A DNA stretch of 37,877 nucleotides from Acidobacteriota bacterium (GCA_029263295.1 JAJCXT010000118.1:1-37877), one strand, 5' to 3'; shown: positions 1 through 9,541, numbered from the stretch's first letter. A program made the numbers and translations. Notes: generated by a model from the sequence alone, not told the origin.

Positions 1-939
1 ACGAAACCCGACGTGAGGGGAATCGGTGTTCCACCAACGACTCTTGGGAACCTGCGGATCGCGCCGCTTCCACGCCGCCAGCTCCGGCAGGCGTTCGGCA
101 CAGCGCATGCGCACTGGCGGGTCGTCGAAACCGCCGCCCCGGACCAGACCACGCCCGCGAGGCGGATGGCCGGCCAGCGGGTCGAGCGCCACTTCCCCCG
201 ACGGCAGCTCCTCGTACGCGTGGTCCGAGTACGTGTCCATGACCCATTCGGCGACATTCCCGTGCATATCGAACAGCCCCCAGGCGTTGGGCAGCTTCTG
301 CCCCACGGGGTGATGGGCGCTCTGGCTGTTGTCTGCGCTCCACGCGTGGCGCCCAGCCGTCGATGCATCGTTACCAAAACCGTAGGCGTCGTCGGTTCCG
401 GCGCGGCACGCGTACTCCCACTCGGCTTCGGTTGGCAGGCGGTATAGGCGCCCCGTCTTGTACGACAGCCAGCGCGCGTAGTGCAAAGCGGCGCGTCGGG
501 TCATCCCCGAGGCCGGATGGCCGGGCTCGCCCATCCCATGCGCTGGGTCCTCGTAGGGCGGCGACGGGCGACTGATGCCATCGGCGTCGAATTCGATCTC
601 CGGTCTCGCGCCGATGGACTCGTCGAGACCACGAAAACGGAAGATCTCGAACTCCTCGTGGGTGACTTCCCGCGCGCCCATCCAGAAAGCTCCCAGCTGC
701 ACCTCGCGCTGCGGCCCCTCGTCGTCCTCGTGACCAGCATCTCCCGCCCCGCTGCCGAGCCGGAACGTGCCGCCCATCACGAAGACGAGCTCATACTCGA
801 TCTCGGTCCCAGGAATCCGGTCGACAAGTCGTTCCCCGGGTTGCCGCTGAGCGACGGGGACGGGCGCTGCGCCGGCCACGATTGCCGTGGCAACGAGGAT
901 GCGCTGGGCAAGCTGCAAGCGCTTCGGGCGGCTCATCAT
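1..939 (-). CDS. Secreted formylglycine-generating-enzyme (SUMF1/FGE-sulfatase domain) family protein, C-terminus cut by window edge
   Basis: Reading the minus strand from the double ATG at 939/936 gives an open frame of 313 codons running off position 1. It begins with a signal peptide (basic n-region, hydrophobic stretch, Ala-Gln cleavage region near residue 31). It continues with the FGE-sulfatase fold: FVMGGTFRLGS near residue 53, PTEAEWEYACRAG near residue 165, GLFDMHGNVAEWVMD near residue 220, then RGGGFDD and a final VGFR typical of the extreme C-terminus. The family includes formylglycine-generating enzymes and many non-catalytic or ergothioneine/hercynine-type relatives. The paired active-site Cys of true FGE would lie in the last tens of residues and I cannot confirm them, so a catalytic role is not claimed. 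A TAGAGT box sits 34 nt upstream. The gene is divergent from the MacAB-type operon. Confidence 0.85.
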   Translation of the reverse strand, partial: MMSRPKRLQLAQRILVATAIVAGAAPVPVAQRQPGERLVDRIPGTEIEYELVFVMGGTFRLGSGAGDAGHEDDEGPQREVQLGAFWMGAREVTHEEFEIFRFRGLDESIGARPEIEFDADGISRPSPPYEDPAHGMGEPGHPASGMTRRAALHYARWLSYKTGRLYRLPTEAEWEYACRAGTDDAYGFGNDASTAGRHAWSADNSQSAHHPVGQKLPNAWGLFDMHGNVAEWVMDTYSDHAYEELPSGEVALDPLAGHPPRGRGLVRGGGFDDPPVRMRCAERLPELAAWKRRDPQVPKSRWWNTDSPHVGFR

Positions 940-972
940 CTCTTCGCGGCCGGGACTGTACACAACCGCCAG

Positions 973-978
973 ACTCTA
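973..978 (-). promoter_or_regulatory. Candidate -10 box TAGAGT for the FGE-family gene
   Basis: On the minus strand TAGAGT lies 34 nt upstream of the ATG at 939. It matches the sigma-70 -10 consensus at four of six positions including the invariant first TA and last T. No convincing -35 is present. Very similar TAGART hexamers precede several other genes in this window, which raises confidence somewhat. Confidence 0.35.
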
Positions 979-1104
979 TCCCAATCCGGACAGCGACAGG
1001 CCATCGCGGAGCGCGAGGGCACCAGTGGACGCCCGCGCCGGCCGCTGGGCGCCCCCCGGCAACCGCTCACCGCAACGCCCACTCAGGAGACGCTCGCAGG
1101 GGGG

Positions 1105-1110
1105 TAGAAT
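1105..1110 (+). promoter_or_regulatory. Candidate -10 box TAGAAT for the MacAB-type operon
   Basis: TAGAAT (five of six match to TATAAT) lies 53 nt upstream of the GTG start at 1164, in the 224-bp divergent gap shared with the FGE-family gene. No good -35 element is visible at 16-18 bp spacing. Confidence 0.4.
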
Positions 1111-1163
1111 TCGACTGCGCCGTCGACATTGCATGCCCCCCTGGGTCGACGCGCGGGGACAAC

Positions 1164-2368
1164 GTGACCGACGAGCGACTAGCCAGCCTCAGAATCGAAC
1201 GTCAGGAACCGGGCGGCGGTCGTGCGTGGCCGTGGGTCCTGCTTGCAGTTGTGCTGCTCGGTGGCGGCGGGACTACCGGGTGGTTGATGTTCGGCGAAGC
1301 TCGGCTCCCGGAGGTGCGCACCAGTGCCGCCCGCGAGGTTCGGCTCGACTCGGGTAGCACCGTGCTGAATGCGTCCGGATACGTGACGGCGAGGCGCATG
1401 GCAACTGTGTCGTCGAAGGTAACCGGCCGGGTCGTCGAGGTGCTGATCGAAGAGGGCATGCGGGTGCGCGAGGGCCAACTGCTGGCACGGCTCGATGAAT
1501 CGAACACACGCGTGAACCTCGATCTAGCACTCGCACAGGTCGGCGCCACGCGCACCACCGTAAACGAGACTCGAGTACGGCTACGCGAGGCGGAAGTCGA
1601 ACTGGGCCGCCAGCAGCGGCTGCTGGAGCGCGACCTCGCCAGCCAATCCGCCCTCGATGCCGCGCAAGCTCAGGTCGATTCGCTGGCCGCGCGCGTCGAA
1701 CAGCAGACCGAGCAGGTGAAGGTGGCCGAGGCCCGCGTAGGCCTCTGGCGGCAGGAGATGGATGACCGTCAGATCCGGGCGCCCTTCGACGGCATCGTCG
1801 TGACCAAGAACGCCCAGCCCGGCGAGATGATCTCGCCGGTGTCGGCCGGTGGCGGTTTCACCCGCACGGGGATCGGCACGATCGTCGATATGACTTCGCT
1901 CGAGATCGAGGTCGACGTCAATGAGAGCTACATCAACCGAGTGAGCAGCGGGCAGCCGGTCGATGCCGTGCTCGACGCCTACTCTGACTGGCACATCCCG
2001 GCAACGGTTATTGCCATCGTGCCGACGGCCGACCGGCAACGAGCCACGGTGCGGGTACGGATCGGCTTCGACCAACTCGATCCACGCATTCTCCCGGACA
2101 TGGCGGTGAAGGTGGCGTTTCGCGACGCCGCGCCTGTGGACGAAACGCGCACGGCGCTCGTGGTACCGCGCGCGGCACTGCGACAACTCGACGGCGACGA
2201 CATCGTGCTAGTGCACCGAGGCGACATCGTGCTCACGCGCGCGGTCACCCTTGGCGAAGTGAATGGCGATTTGGCCTACATCGAAAGCGGCCTCGAGGCC
2301 GGAGAGCGAGTGGTCGTCGACGGGCCGGCAGAGCTGGCCGACGGCGACCGCGTTCGTGAGGTGACCGA

Positions 2369-2372
<4 letters not shown>
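1164..2372 (+). CDS. Periplasmic adaptor (HlyD/MacA membrane-fusion family) of an ABC efflux system
   Basis: A 402-residue membrane-fusion protein that would link the inner-membrane ABC permeases to the periplasm or an outer-membrane channel. It has one N-terminal membrane segment (about residues 22-43). A barrel-sandwich/lipoyl half follows (about 64-110: ASGYVTARRMATVSSKVTGRV and the EEGMRVREGQLLARLD stretch), then a Gln/Ala/Glu-rich coiled-coil hairpin (about 115-195). The second lipoyl half starts at IRAPFDGIVV and is followed by beta-barrel and membrane-proximal domains. GTG 1164 is chosen because the signal anchor begins 21 residues later; the frame is open back to 882, but that stretch lies antisense to the FGE gene and has no family similarity. 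The gene overlaps the ATPase gene by 4 nt (ATGA). Substrate cannot be told from sequence. Confidence 0.9.
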
Positions 2373-3069
<697 letters not shown>

Positions 3070-3073
<4 letters not shown>

Positions 3074-4227
3074 GGTTTCTGTATCTGATCTGGTGCAACC
3101 TCAAACGCAAGAAGATCCGCACCACGCTCACGCTGCTGTCGATCGTCGTCGCCTTCCTGCTGTATGGATACCTCGCGGCGATCCAGCAGGGACTCGACAT
3201 GGGAGTGAGCGTCGCCGGCGCCGATCGGCTCGTGGTACGCCACAAGGTCTCCATCATCCAGACGCTGCCGGAGAGTTATGAGGCCCGCATGGAACGCCTC
3301 GAAGGCGTGGTCGATGCCACGCCGGCGACATACTTCGGTGGCGTCTACCAGGATCCGATCAATTTCTTCGCCCAGACCCCGGTAAAGCCAGCCGAGTATC
3401 TGGCCATGTACCCGGAGTTCGTCGTGCCTCCCGATCAGATGCGAGCGTGGGAGGAGACGCGAACGGGCGCTGTAGTCGGTCGGACAATCGCCGAACGCTT
3501 CGAGTGGTCGGTCGGTGATCGCGTACCACTACAGGCAACGATCTGGCCGCGACAGGACGGCGGTCGCACATGGGAGTTCGACATCGTCGGCATCTACGAT
3601 TCGGAAGACCCGGCTGCTGACCTCACTCAGTTCTTCTTCCGCTACGACTACTTCCGCGAGGTACTGCCGGAGGGTGCGCGCGGGCAGGTCGGCTGGTACG
3701 TAGTGCGAGTCAGCGATCCTGACCGCGCCGTGGAGGTCTCCAACGCGATCGACGCCGAGTTCGCCAACTCACCCGCGGAGACCCGCGCCGAGACCGAGCT
3801 TGCGTTCGTGCAGGGCTTTGCCAAGCAGATCGGCAACATCGGCGCCATCATGACCGCGGTGCTCAGTGCCGTCTTCTTCACCATCCTGCTGGTGGCCGGC
3901 AACACGATGGGCCAAGCAGTCCGCGAACGCATTCAGGAAATCGGCGTGCTGAAGGCAATCGGTTTCACGCACGTCCAGGTGCTCGGCATGGTGCTTGGTG
4001 AGTCGGTGCTGCTGGGAGTAATCGGCGGGCTCGCGGGCCTCGGTATCGCGGTCGTCGCGATATCGGGTGGCGACCCCACGGGCGGCGTCTTCCCGATCTT
4101 CTTTTTCCCCGTCCGCGACATCGTTATCGGCTTGTTCCTGACGGTGCTCCTCGGGCTGGTCGCCGGCATGCTTCCGGCGTTGCAAGCACTACGACTAAGT
4201 GCGGTCGATGCCCTCAGGAGGCAGTAG
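3070..4227 (+). CDS. ABC transporter permease, FtsX/MacB family (first of pair)
   Basis: A 385-residue permease with one N-terminal membrane helix (about 16-40, TLTLLSIVVAFLLYGYLAAI). A periplasmic MacB core-like domain follows (about 45-245), then three C-terminal helices in the FtsX domain (about 258-385, starting IGAIMTAVLSAVFFTILLVAGNTM and including RERIQEIGVLKAIGF). The -REIGVLKAIG-type cytoplasmic loop is the conserved ATPase-contact region of FtsX permeases. The ATG overlaps the ATPase stop by 4 nt and the next permease starts 2 nt after the stop. With the paralogue downstream this probably forms a heterodimeric mechanotransmission-type efflux or lipoprotein-transport complex. Substrate unknown. 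Confidence 0.92.
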
Positions 4228-4229
4228 CG

Positions 4230-5420
4230 ATGTTCCGCTGGATCCAACAGGTCTTTGCCGTAACGGTCTACAGCGTTCGCTCGGTTCCGCAGCGGTTCGG
4301 CTCCGTGGCGGCCGCGATGTTCGGCGTTGCCGGAGTCGTCGCCGTACTCGTCGGCGTCCTGTCGATCGCTGCTGGCTTCCGCGCCACCATGACGGCCGGG
4401 TCCGACGAGGCCGCAGTGATCGTCGTCCGTAGCGGCGCGACGAGCGAGTTGGTGAGCGGTCTTGGTCGCGGCGATGTGAACGTCGTGAGCGAAACGGCCG
4501 GAGTCCTGCGCGATGCCGAGGGCGAACTGTCATCGCCGGAGCTGTCGCTCATCCTGAACCTGCCCCGACGCTCCACCGACAACGACTCGAACGTACCGAT
4601 GCGCGGCGTCGAGGAGGAAGCGTTCCGCGTGCGCGATCACCTGACCATCGTGCAGGGACGCATGTTCGAGTGGGGACGGGCCGAGGTCATCGTCGGTCTC
4701 GGCGCAGCCGACCAATTCGCCGGGCTGGATCTCGGCGGCACGCTCGAGGTGGCAGGGCAGCCGTGGGACGTCGTCGGCATATTCGAGGCCGATGGCGGTC
4801 TGGAGGAATCTGAGATCTGGTCCGATGCACGCCTGCTGCAGGCGGTCTACCGACGCGGCGACAGTTTTCAGTCCGTCTACGCGAAGCTCGAATCGCCGGC
4901 GACCTTCACTTCTTTCCGCGATGAACTCGATGGCGACCCGCGCGTCAGCGTCACGGTAGCCCGCCGCGCCGATTTCTACGCCGGCCAGTCGACACTGGTC
5001 ACCGGGCTCGTCACGGGGATCGGCGGCTTGATCGCGGCGCTGATGGGACTCGGGGCGGTGTTCGGAGCCCTGAACACGATGTACACCTCAGTGTCATCGC
5101 GCACGCGCGAGATCGCCACGCTGAGGGCCCTCGGGTTCGGCGCTGGCCCCGTGCTGCTGGCGGTGCTCGCCGAGGCCGTGTTACTCGCGATCGTGGGCGG
5201 CAGCGCTGGCGCATTCGTTGCCTGGCTGGCGTTCGACGGCTACAAGGCGGCCACGATGAACCTGCAGAGTTTTAGCCAGGTCGCGTTCGCGTTCGATGTC
5301 ACTCCGACGCTGTTGGTGCAGGGTGTGATGTACGCCACCGCCATCGGGTTCGTAGGTGGCTTCTTTCCGGCCCTGCGTGCGGCGCGCCTGCCGATCGCAA
5401 CGGCGCTGCGGGACGTCTGA
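4230..5420 (+). CDS. ABC transporter permease, FtsX/MacB family (second of pair)
   Basis: A 396-residue permease with the same architecture as the preceding gene. It has an N-terminal helix (about 28-53, AAMFGVAGVVAVLVGVLSIAAGF), a periplasmic domain of about 200 residues, and C-terminal helices beginning near residue 255 with the conserved SSRTREIATLRALGFG loop. It starts 2 nt after the previous stop and ends the four-gene operon; a 120-bp gap with a dyad follows. Two separate half-size permeases with a separate ATPase resemble the MacB-like/LolCDE arrangement rather than fused MacB. Confidence 0.92.
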   Translation: MFRWIQQVFAVTVYSVRSVPQRFGSVAAAMFGVAGVVAVLVGVLSIAAGFRATMTAGSDEAAVIVVRSGATSELVSGLGRGDVNVVSETAGVLRDAEGELSSPELSLILNLPRRSTDNDSNVPMRGVEEEAFRVRDHLTIVQGRMFEWGRAEVIVGLGAADQFAGLDLGGTLEVAGQPWDVVGIFEADGGLEESEIWSDARLLQAVYRRGDSFQSVYAKLESPATFTSFRDELDGDPRVSVTVARRADFYAGQSTLVTGLVTGIGGLIAALMGLGAVFGALNTMYTSVSSRTREIATLRALGFGAGPVLLAVLAEAVLLAIVGGSAGAFVAWLAFDGYKAATMNLQSFSQVAFAFDVTPTLLVQGVMYATAIGFVGGFFPALRAARLPIATALRDV

Positions 5421-5460
5421 CGGCAAGCGCAGGCAACGGCCCCAAGGGCTCTCGAAACAA

Positions 5461-5503
5461 TTGACGGTCTCTTCCGTAGGTTAATGTACGATGTACAGAA
5501 ACC
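5461..5503 (+). promoter_or_regulatory. 25-bp dyad (PadR-type operator candidate) overlapping a promoter-like region
   Basis: Positions 5485-5497 are TGTAC-GAT-GTACA, a perfect 5+5 inverted repeat. Around the same centre (5491) the flanks GGTT (5479-5482) and AACC (5500-5503) are also complementary, giving nine symmetric pairs over 25 bp. A TTGACG -35-like hexamer lies at 5461-5466, placing the dyad over the expected -10/+1 region. It precedes the ADOP-PadR-zinc-finger operon by 38 nt. TGTAC/GTACA-like half sites are a common type for PadR regulators, so autoregulation through the PadR encoded at 8140 is a reasonable inference. Confidence 0.5.
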
Positions 5504-5540
5504 TGCCGATTAGCTCGTTCCCCGACGAACAGGATCTCTC

Positions 5541-8138
5541 ATGAAGCGCTCGATCGGCCGGCGCTGCGCCCGCGCCTATCTGTCGGTTTGCGGCTGCCAC
5601 CATGTCGAGGAGGCTCTGCGTGATGTTACCGACTCCACTCGCCAACGTCGTAGCGAGGGTGCCGGGAACCTCCGCGCTCGCCTGTGGGCCCTGCGGCAGA
5701 TTCTGACCATCGGTTTGTACGAATTGCGAGATTGGCGGCATCGGCCCCGCGGCCTGCGGCCTGGACTCGCCCTGCTACTGACCTTGCGCAGCGTGCGGCG
5801 CAATCCTGGCGTGCCCCTGCTCGCCGCTCTCACCCTCGGGCTGGGTTTTGGCGCCGCGGCAGCCATCTACGGATCCTACGCCGGCTTCAGCAGGCCGCTC
5901 CCGGTGCCGGACGGGGCCGAGATTCGTTGGGTCCGCGTGCTCGATGAGCGCGGCCGCAACGTCTCTGTTGACACAGAGGATTTCCGCGTCGTTCGCGAGG
6001 CGAGCCAGTCGTTCGCGGAACTGGGCGCGCTGATCACCGGCAGCTCCAATGTGCGCGCTGCGCGCGGCTACCCCGTGCGCGTACAGAGCGCCGCGATGAC
6101 CGCACAAGTGTTCGAGTTGCTCCGGCTACCGCCGCAGTTAGGTCGACTGCCGTCAGCGGACGACGAGAGCGACGCCGTCCTCATCAGCGACGAGCTGTGG
6201 CGCGATCACTTCGCCGCGGACCGCAACATCGTGGGTAGCGAGGTGCAGATCGACGGCACCACGCACGTAATCGTCGGAGTGATGCCGCCCGGCCATCAGT
6301 TCCCGTTCGGCCAAGACCTCTGGACGCGGCTCGATCCTGCTGCATCGACCGACCGCATCGAGCTTGTCGGGCGCCTTGACCCTGCCGCCAGTCGGACCAT
6401 CGCGGCCGAGGAGATCACGAGTATCCTCGAGGGACGTCGCACCGCAGCGGACGAAAGCGCGCTCGACCTACGCGTCGACGTGCCTCGCTTCACTGAGAAT
6501 CGTGGCGAGGGCGGCGAGAAGATGATCCTGACGACGCTCCTCGCACTGGTCATCTCGCTCGTTCTGGTGTCGTGCTCCAACGTCTCCAACCTGTTGCTCG
6601 GGCGTGCTCTCGCGCGCGCCGACCTGCTCGCGGTGCACGCCGCGATTGGCGCCGGCCCCGCGCAGGTCTTCCTGCAACTGCTGGTGGAGGCGCTGGTCAT
6701 CTCGCTCGCTGGCGCTGCCGTGGGACTCGGCCTGGCGGCGATCGCTATCGACTACATCCAGTCCACTCTCTCGGGTCACTGGGGGTACTACTGGATGCGA
6801 GTTCAGTTCGAACCGGCCGTGGTGCTATTCACGCTGGGACTCGCGGTCGTTGCGGGCACACTCTCCGGTTTGCTGCCGGCCTTCCGCCTGCGCGGCGCCG
6901 ACCTCAGCGAGGTGCTCCGATCAGACGCCTCGGCGGTCGTCGGCGGCAGTCGCGGGCGGCTCTCGGTGATCCTGCTCAATGCTCAGGTGATGGTATCGGC
7001 GTTGGCGCTGATCATCGCCATCCTGATCGGAGGGGCCCTCCTGAGGACGCGCGCGGCGGCCGACCTGCGCGCCGACGACGTGTATTTGCTGAGCGTCGCT
7101 CTTGATGGTTCTCGCTACGAACAGCCCGAAGATCGTCGGGCCTTTCGCGGAGCACTCCGCTCCGGCTTGAACTCCAACTCCGAGGTCGGCGAGATGGTCT
7201 TCGCCAACGTCGTGCCCGGCCTGGAGAACTCGGTGGATCGGCTAGAGATCGATGGTGTCGAGCGCGATCCGGACACGCGGCCGCCTCGCGTGCCGGTGAT
7301 CATGGTGGACGACGGGTATTTCGATCTGTTCGGCATGCGGACTGTGGCCGGGACCGGATTGCCTGGAGCCGCCTCGACCTCCGAGGAACTCGTGGCGGTC
7401 GTCAGCAGCAGTTTCGTGAACGTCCACCTGAAGGGGCGGGCGCCACTCGGTCAACGAATCCGGCTGGCGGCCACGGCCGGCGAGCAATGGATTCGAATCG
7501 TCGGGGTCGTCTCTGACCTGGTCGTGTACCGAGACAACAGCGCGCGGGCCCATGCACGCGTCTACCTGCCCTTCGGCGCGGTCGAGCCAGCGAACTTCCA
7601 CCTCCTGTTCACCGGCCCGGAAATGGCAACCGCCACGATGCTTACCGCGATTGCCGAGATCGACCCGGACCTCGGCGTGACTGGATCGTTCGGGGGCAAC
7701 AAGAACGCGCGGGTTCGCGACCTGGTCAACTACATCGGCCGGATCTATCAGACCGGCGGAGTGCTCGCCATGCTCGGCGGCACCAGTACCGCGCTGGTCG
7801 CTCTGATCGGCCTGTACGGCGCGCTGGCGTTCGAGGTACAACGGCGGATGGCCGAGATCGGTGTTCGTAAGGCCCTCGGTGCCGACCAGCGGGCAGTGCT
7901 GCGCTTCGTCACGCGGACCGGGCTACGCGCCGTCGCCCCCGGCCTGGTGGTCGGGTTCATCATGAGTGCCGGGTTCAGCCCGTTGTTGGGAGTCATGCTC
8001 GGCAGAATGAATCCGCTCGATCCTCTCGTCTACATGGGGGTTTTCCTGGCTTTCGTGGCCGTCGCGGCCGCCGCGACCCTGATTCCGGGGGTACGCGCGG
8101 CGCGTGTCGACCCGGCAACCGTCCTGCGAGCCGACTGA
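5541..8138 (+). CDS. ADOP-type large MacB/FtsX permease (first of three)
   Basis: An 865-residue double-length permease of the acidobacterial duplicated orphan permease (ADOP) type: two MacB-core plus FtsX units in one chain and no ATPase of its own. Residues 1-70 look like a poorly conserved 'permease prefix' segment (VEEALRDVT... RARLWALRQIL). The first membrane helix is about 91-113, the first three-helix FtsX block starts near 328 (MILTTLLALVISLVLVSCSN), and the second periplasmic domain and final block end with IGLYGALAFEVQRRMAEIGVRKALGA near 755-780. ATG 5541 is preceded by AGGA with 6-nt spacing. The PadR gene starts 1 nt after the stop. Function of orphan permeases of this kind is unproven; they may share ATPases encoded elsewhere. 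Confidence 0.88.
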   Translation: MKRSIGRRCARAYLSVCGCHHVEEALRDVTDSTRQRRSEGAGNLRARLWALRQILTIGLYELRDWRHRPRGLRPGLALLLTLRSVRRNPGVPLLAALTLGLGFGAAAAIYGSYAGFSRPLPVPDGAEIRWVRVLDERGRNVSVDTEDFRVVREASQSFAELGALITGSSNVRAARGYPVRVQSAAMTAQVFELLRLPPQLGRLPSADDESDAVLISDELWRDHFAADRNIVGSEVQIDGTTHVIVGVMPPGHQFPFGQDLWTRLDPAASTDRIELVGRLDPAASRTIAAEEITSILEGRRTAADESALDLRVDVPRFTENRGEGGEKMILTTLLALVISLVLVSCSNVSNLLLGRALARADLLAVHAAIGAGPAQVFLQLLVEALVISLAGAAVGLGLAAIAIDYIQSTLSGHWGYYWMRVQFEPAVVLFTLGLAVVAGTLSGLLPAFRLRGADLSEVLRSDASAVVGGSRGRLSVILLNAQVMVSALALIIAILIGGALLRTRAAADLRADDVYLLSVALDGSRYEQPEDRRAFRGALRSGLNSNSEVGEMVFANVVPGLENSVDRLEIDGVERDPDTRPPRVPVIMVDDGYFDLFGMRTVAGTGLPGAASTSEELVAVVSSSFVNVHLKGRAPLGQRIRLAATAGEQWIRIVGVVSDLVVYRDNSARAHARVYLPFGAVEPANFHLLFTGPEMATATMLTAIAEIDPDLGVTGSFGGNKNARVRDLVNYIGRIYQTGGVLAMLGGTSTALVALIGLYGALAFEVQRRMAEIGVRKALGADQRAVLRFVTRTGLRAVAPGLVVGFIMSAGFSPLLGVMLGRMNPLDPLVYMGVFLAFVAVAAAATLIPGVRAARVDPATVLRAD

Positions 8139-8139
8139 C

Positions 8140-8460
8140 ATGGCCAACGACTACCTGGGAGAGTTCGAGCACCTGGTGCTGCTGGCCGTAATGCAGCTTG
8201 GCGGCAACGCCTACGGGGTACCGATCCGGCAGCTCATCGCAGAGCGCGCCGAGCGCGACGTGTCCTTCGGCGCGGTGTACTCCACGCTCCGGCGACTCGA
8301 GGCCAAGAAGTACCTGCGTTTCGCCTGCGAGCCTTCCGGTTCGCCGGCCGGCGGCCGCCCACGGCGCATCGCGCGAGCGACCGTGGAGGGTGAACAGGCG
8401 GTGCACGCCGCCCGGCGACGCCTGCGGCGCATGGCGGAATCTGTACAATCGCCTTCATGA
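8140..8460 (+). CDS. PadR-family transcriptional regulator (first copy)
   Basis: A 106-residue compact winged-helix regulator. [25 protein letters not shown] at the N-terminus and SFGAVYSTLRRLEAKKYL (recognition helix and wing) are hallmark PadR sequences. ATG 8140 is chosen over an upstream in-frame GTG because the family begins at this LGEFE helix and the ATG directly follows the permease stop. PadR proteins are dimeric repressors acting on palindromic operators; in Acidobacteriota they are commonly encoded next to ADOP permeases. The 25-bp dyad at 5479-5503 upstream of this operon is the natural candidate target. The stop overlaps the next gene's ATG. Confidence 0.93.
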   Translation: MANDYLGEFEHLVLLAVMQLGGNAYGVPIRQLIAERAERDVSFGAVYSTLRRLEAKKYLRFACEPSGSPAGGRPRRIARATVEGEQAVHAARRRLRRMAESVQSPS

Positions 8461-8837
8461 GCCATCCGACCGATCAGGATCTGCGCAACTACGCCCTCGA
8501 CGAACTGGGCCGTTACAAGAAGTTCCGCATCATCGAGCACTGCAAGGAGTGCCCGGAATGCGCCGAGCGCCTCATCGAGGCAGCACGTGAGCACGGCCCC
8601 GAGCCCGAGCCGTTCCGTCTGTCGAAGTGGAACAAGATCTCGATCGTCGTGATGATCGTCGCGCTCCTGGCCGTCGCCTTCGGCATGTACTGGCTGCTCA
8701 GCTCGGTCGGCCAGTCCAGCGCCCGCGACCTCCTGGAGACTCCGGCGGTCCCCGAGGGCACACCCTCACTGTCGCCAGAGGAGGCCCCCCAGGAAGGCGG
8801 CGAACCTCTGGACCCCGACGCCGAGAGACTCGGCTAG
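8457..8837 (+). CDS. Zinc-finger (zf-HC2-like) single-pass membrane protein
   Basis: A 126-residue protein with an N-terminal zf-HC2-like region: DLRNYALDELG followed by His28-x3-Cys32-x2-Cys35, with an extra Cys29. One membrane helix follows (about 61-83, ISIVVMIVALLAVAFGMYWLL) and then a short acidic, proline-rich extracytoplasmic tail. zf-HC2 domains are the sigma-binding part of many anti-sigma factors, but no sigma factor is encoded beside it; its partner could equally be the PadR protein or the ADOP permease. The start overlaps the PadR stop (ATGA), so it belongs to the ADOP-PadR operon. Its TAG stop shares the palindrome CTAG with the stop of the convergent gene. Confidence 0.75.
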   Translation: MSHPTDQDLRNYALDELGRYKKFRIIEHCKECPECAERLIEAAREHGPEPEPFRLSKWNKISIVVMIVALLAVAFGMYWLLSSVGQSSARDLLETPAVPEGTPSLSPEEAPQEGGEPLDPDAERLG

Positions 8838-9157
8838 CCGAACCCGCCTGACCCCAGCGGCTGCCGCTGCGGCCCCGCCGCCGGCGCCCGCATGGCCAAC
8901 GGACGGCCCGGCCACATCTGCTGCAGGAACCCCGCACGCCGCGCAGCCCTCCTGAGCGCATGGCAGTGCCGCGTCTGCGGACGCACAAGCCCCCGTTCCC
9001 AGCGCGAGACGGTAGCGACCGAAACGTCGAGATGCCGCGCCAGTTCCTCCTGCGAGCAGTCGAGATAGGTATCCGACCGAAGAGTCCTCACGAACTCGTC
9101 CCACTGAAACACTCCGCCCCCCCTTGTATGAGCCGCTGGCACGGCCCCAAGAAACAC
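8834..9157 (-). CDS. Small helix-turn-helix (XRE-type) DNA-binding protein
   Basis: A 107-residue protein with a clear Cro/CI-type HTH: SQEELARHLDVSVATVSRWERGLVRPQ, about residues 38-62. The rest is Arg/Pro-rich with no recognised domain. The start is GTG 9157, preceded by a strong Shine-Dalgarno (AGGGAGGA on the minus strand, 9164-9171); an internal GTG at 9112 would be an alternative. The gene faces the zinc-finger protein gene and the two stop codons interlock in one CTAG. What it regulates is not evident; its promoter side faces the repeat-containing gap at 9158-9637. Confidence 0.7.
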   Translation of the reverse strand: MFLGAVPAAHTRGGGVFQWDEFVRTLRSDTYLDCSQEELARHLDVSVATVSRWERGLVRPQTRHCHALRRAARRAGFLQQMWPGRPLAMRAPAAGPQRQPLGSGGFG

Positions 9158-9321
9158 GCTGGGTCCTCCCTATCCGAGACGGCAACCACCCGAGGATTTC
9201 CGCCGCCCTTCCTTCGGGACCCGAACGAGCGCTCTGCGAGTCGCAGAGACTCGTTCAATCCCGTGGCGGATAACGACCTTCTCCCGTGGGGGAGAGAAAA
9301 CGACGCGCAAATGACGGCTCT

Positions 9322-9366
9322 TCTGACTAGGCAGGCCCCCGGCCTGGGCGGGCTTGCCTAGTCAGA
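9322..9366. repeat. Long intergenic inverted repeat (12-bp perfect arms)
   Basis: TCTGACTAGGCA (9322-9333) and TGCCTAGTCAGA (9355-9366) are perfect complements separated by 21 bp that contain further GCCC/GGGC complementarity. The element lies in the non-coding stretch 9158-9576. A smaller C/G hairpin (TTCTCCC-gtg-GGGGAGA, about 9280-9295) precedes it. There is no clear U-tract on either strand, so a REP-like element is as likely as a terminator. Nothing else is recognised in 9158-9320. Confidence 0.7.
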
Positions 9367-9510
9367 CACGCGTCAAGACCTACCCCTCTCCGTAGCGGCA
9401 GGGGCGCACCCCGGGCTCGAGCGGGTTTGCTTGGTCAGACACACGTCAGAACCTCTCCCCCTCCGTGGGAGGGTGGTCGCGCTCCGGGCTCGGGTCGGGT
9501 TTGCCGCCCG
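9350..9510. repeat. Degenerate tandem repeat, period about 73-74 bp, 2.2 copies
   Basis: Units begin GGGCTTGCC (9350), GGGTTTGCT (9423) and GGGTTTGCC (9497). The first two share GTCAGACACGCGTCAAGACCT / GTCAGACACACGTCAGAACCT, then C-rich CTCTCC tracts and a CCGGGCTCG end. The third unit stops after about 13 bp. The right arm of the inverted repeat is the start of unit one. This looks like a decaying intergenic repeat family rather than coding sequence. Confidence 0.65.
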
Positions 9511-9541
9511 GCGGCACGACGCCGCTGCTTGAGCTGACCGC

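Noticed and set aside
882..1163. N-terminal extension of the adaptor protein to 882
   Set aside because: The stretch overlaps the FGE-family gene antisense, has no family similarity and would bury the signal anchor.
9350..9510. CRISPR array
   Set aside because: Only 2.2 degenerate units that adjoin directly with no unique spacers.
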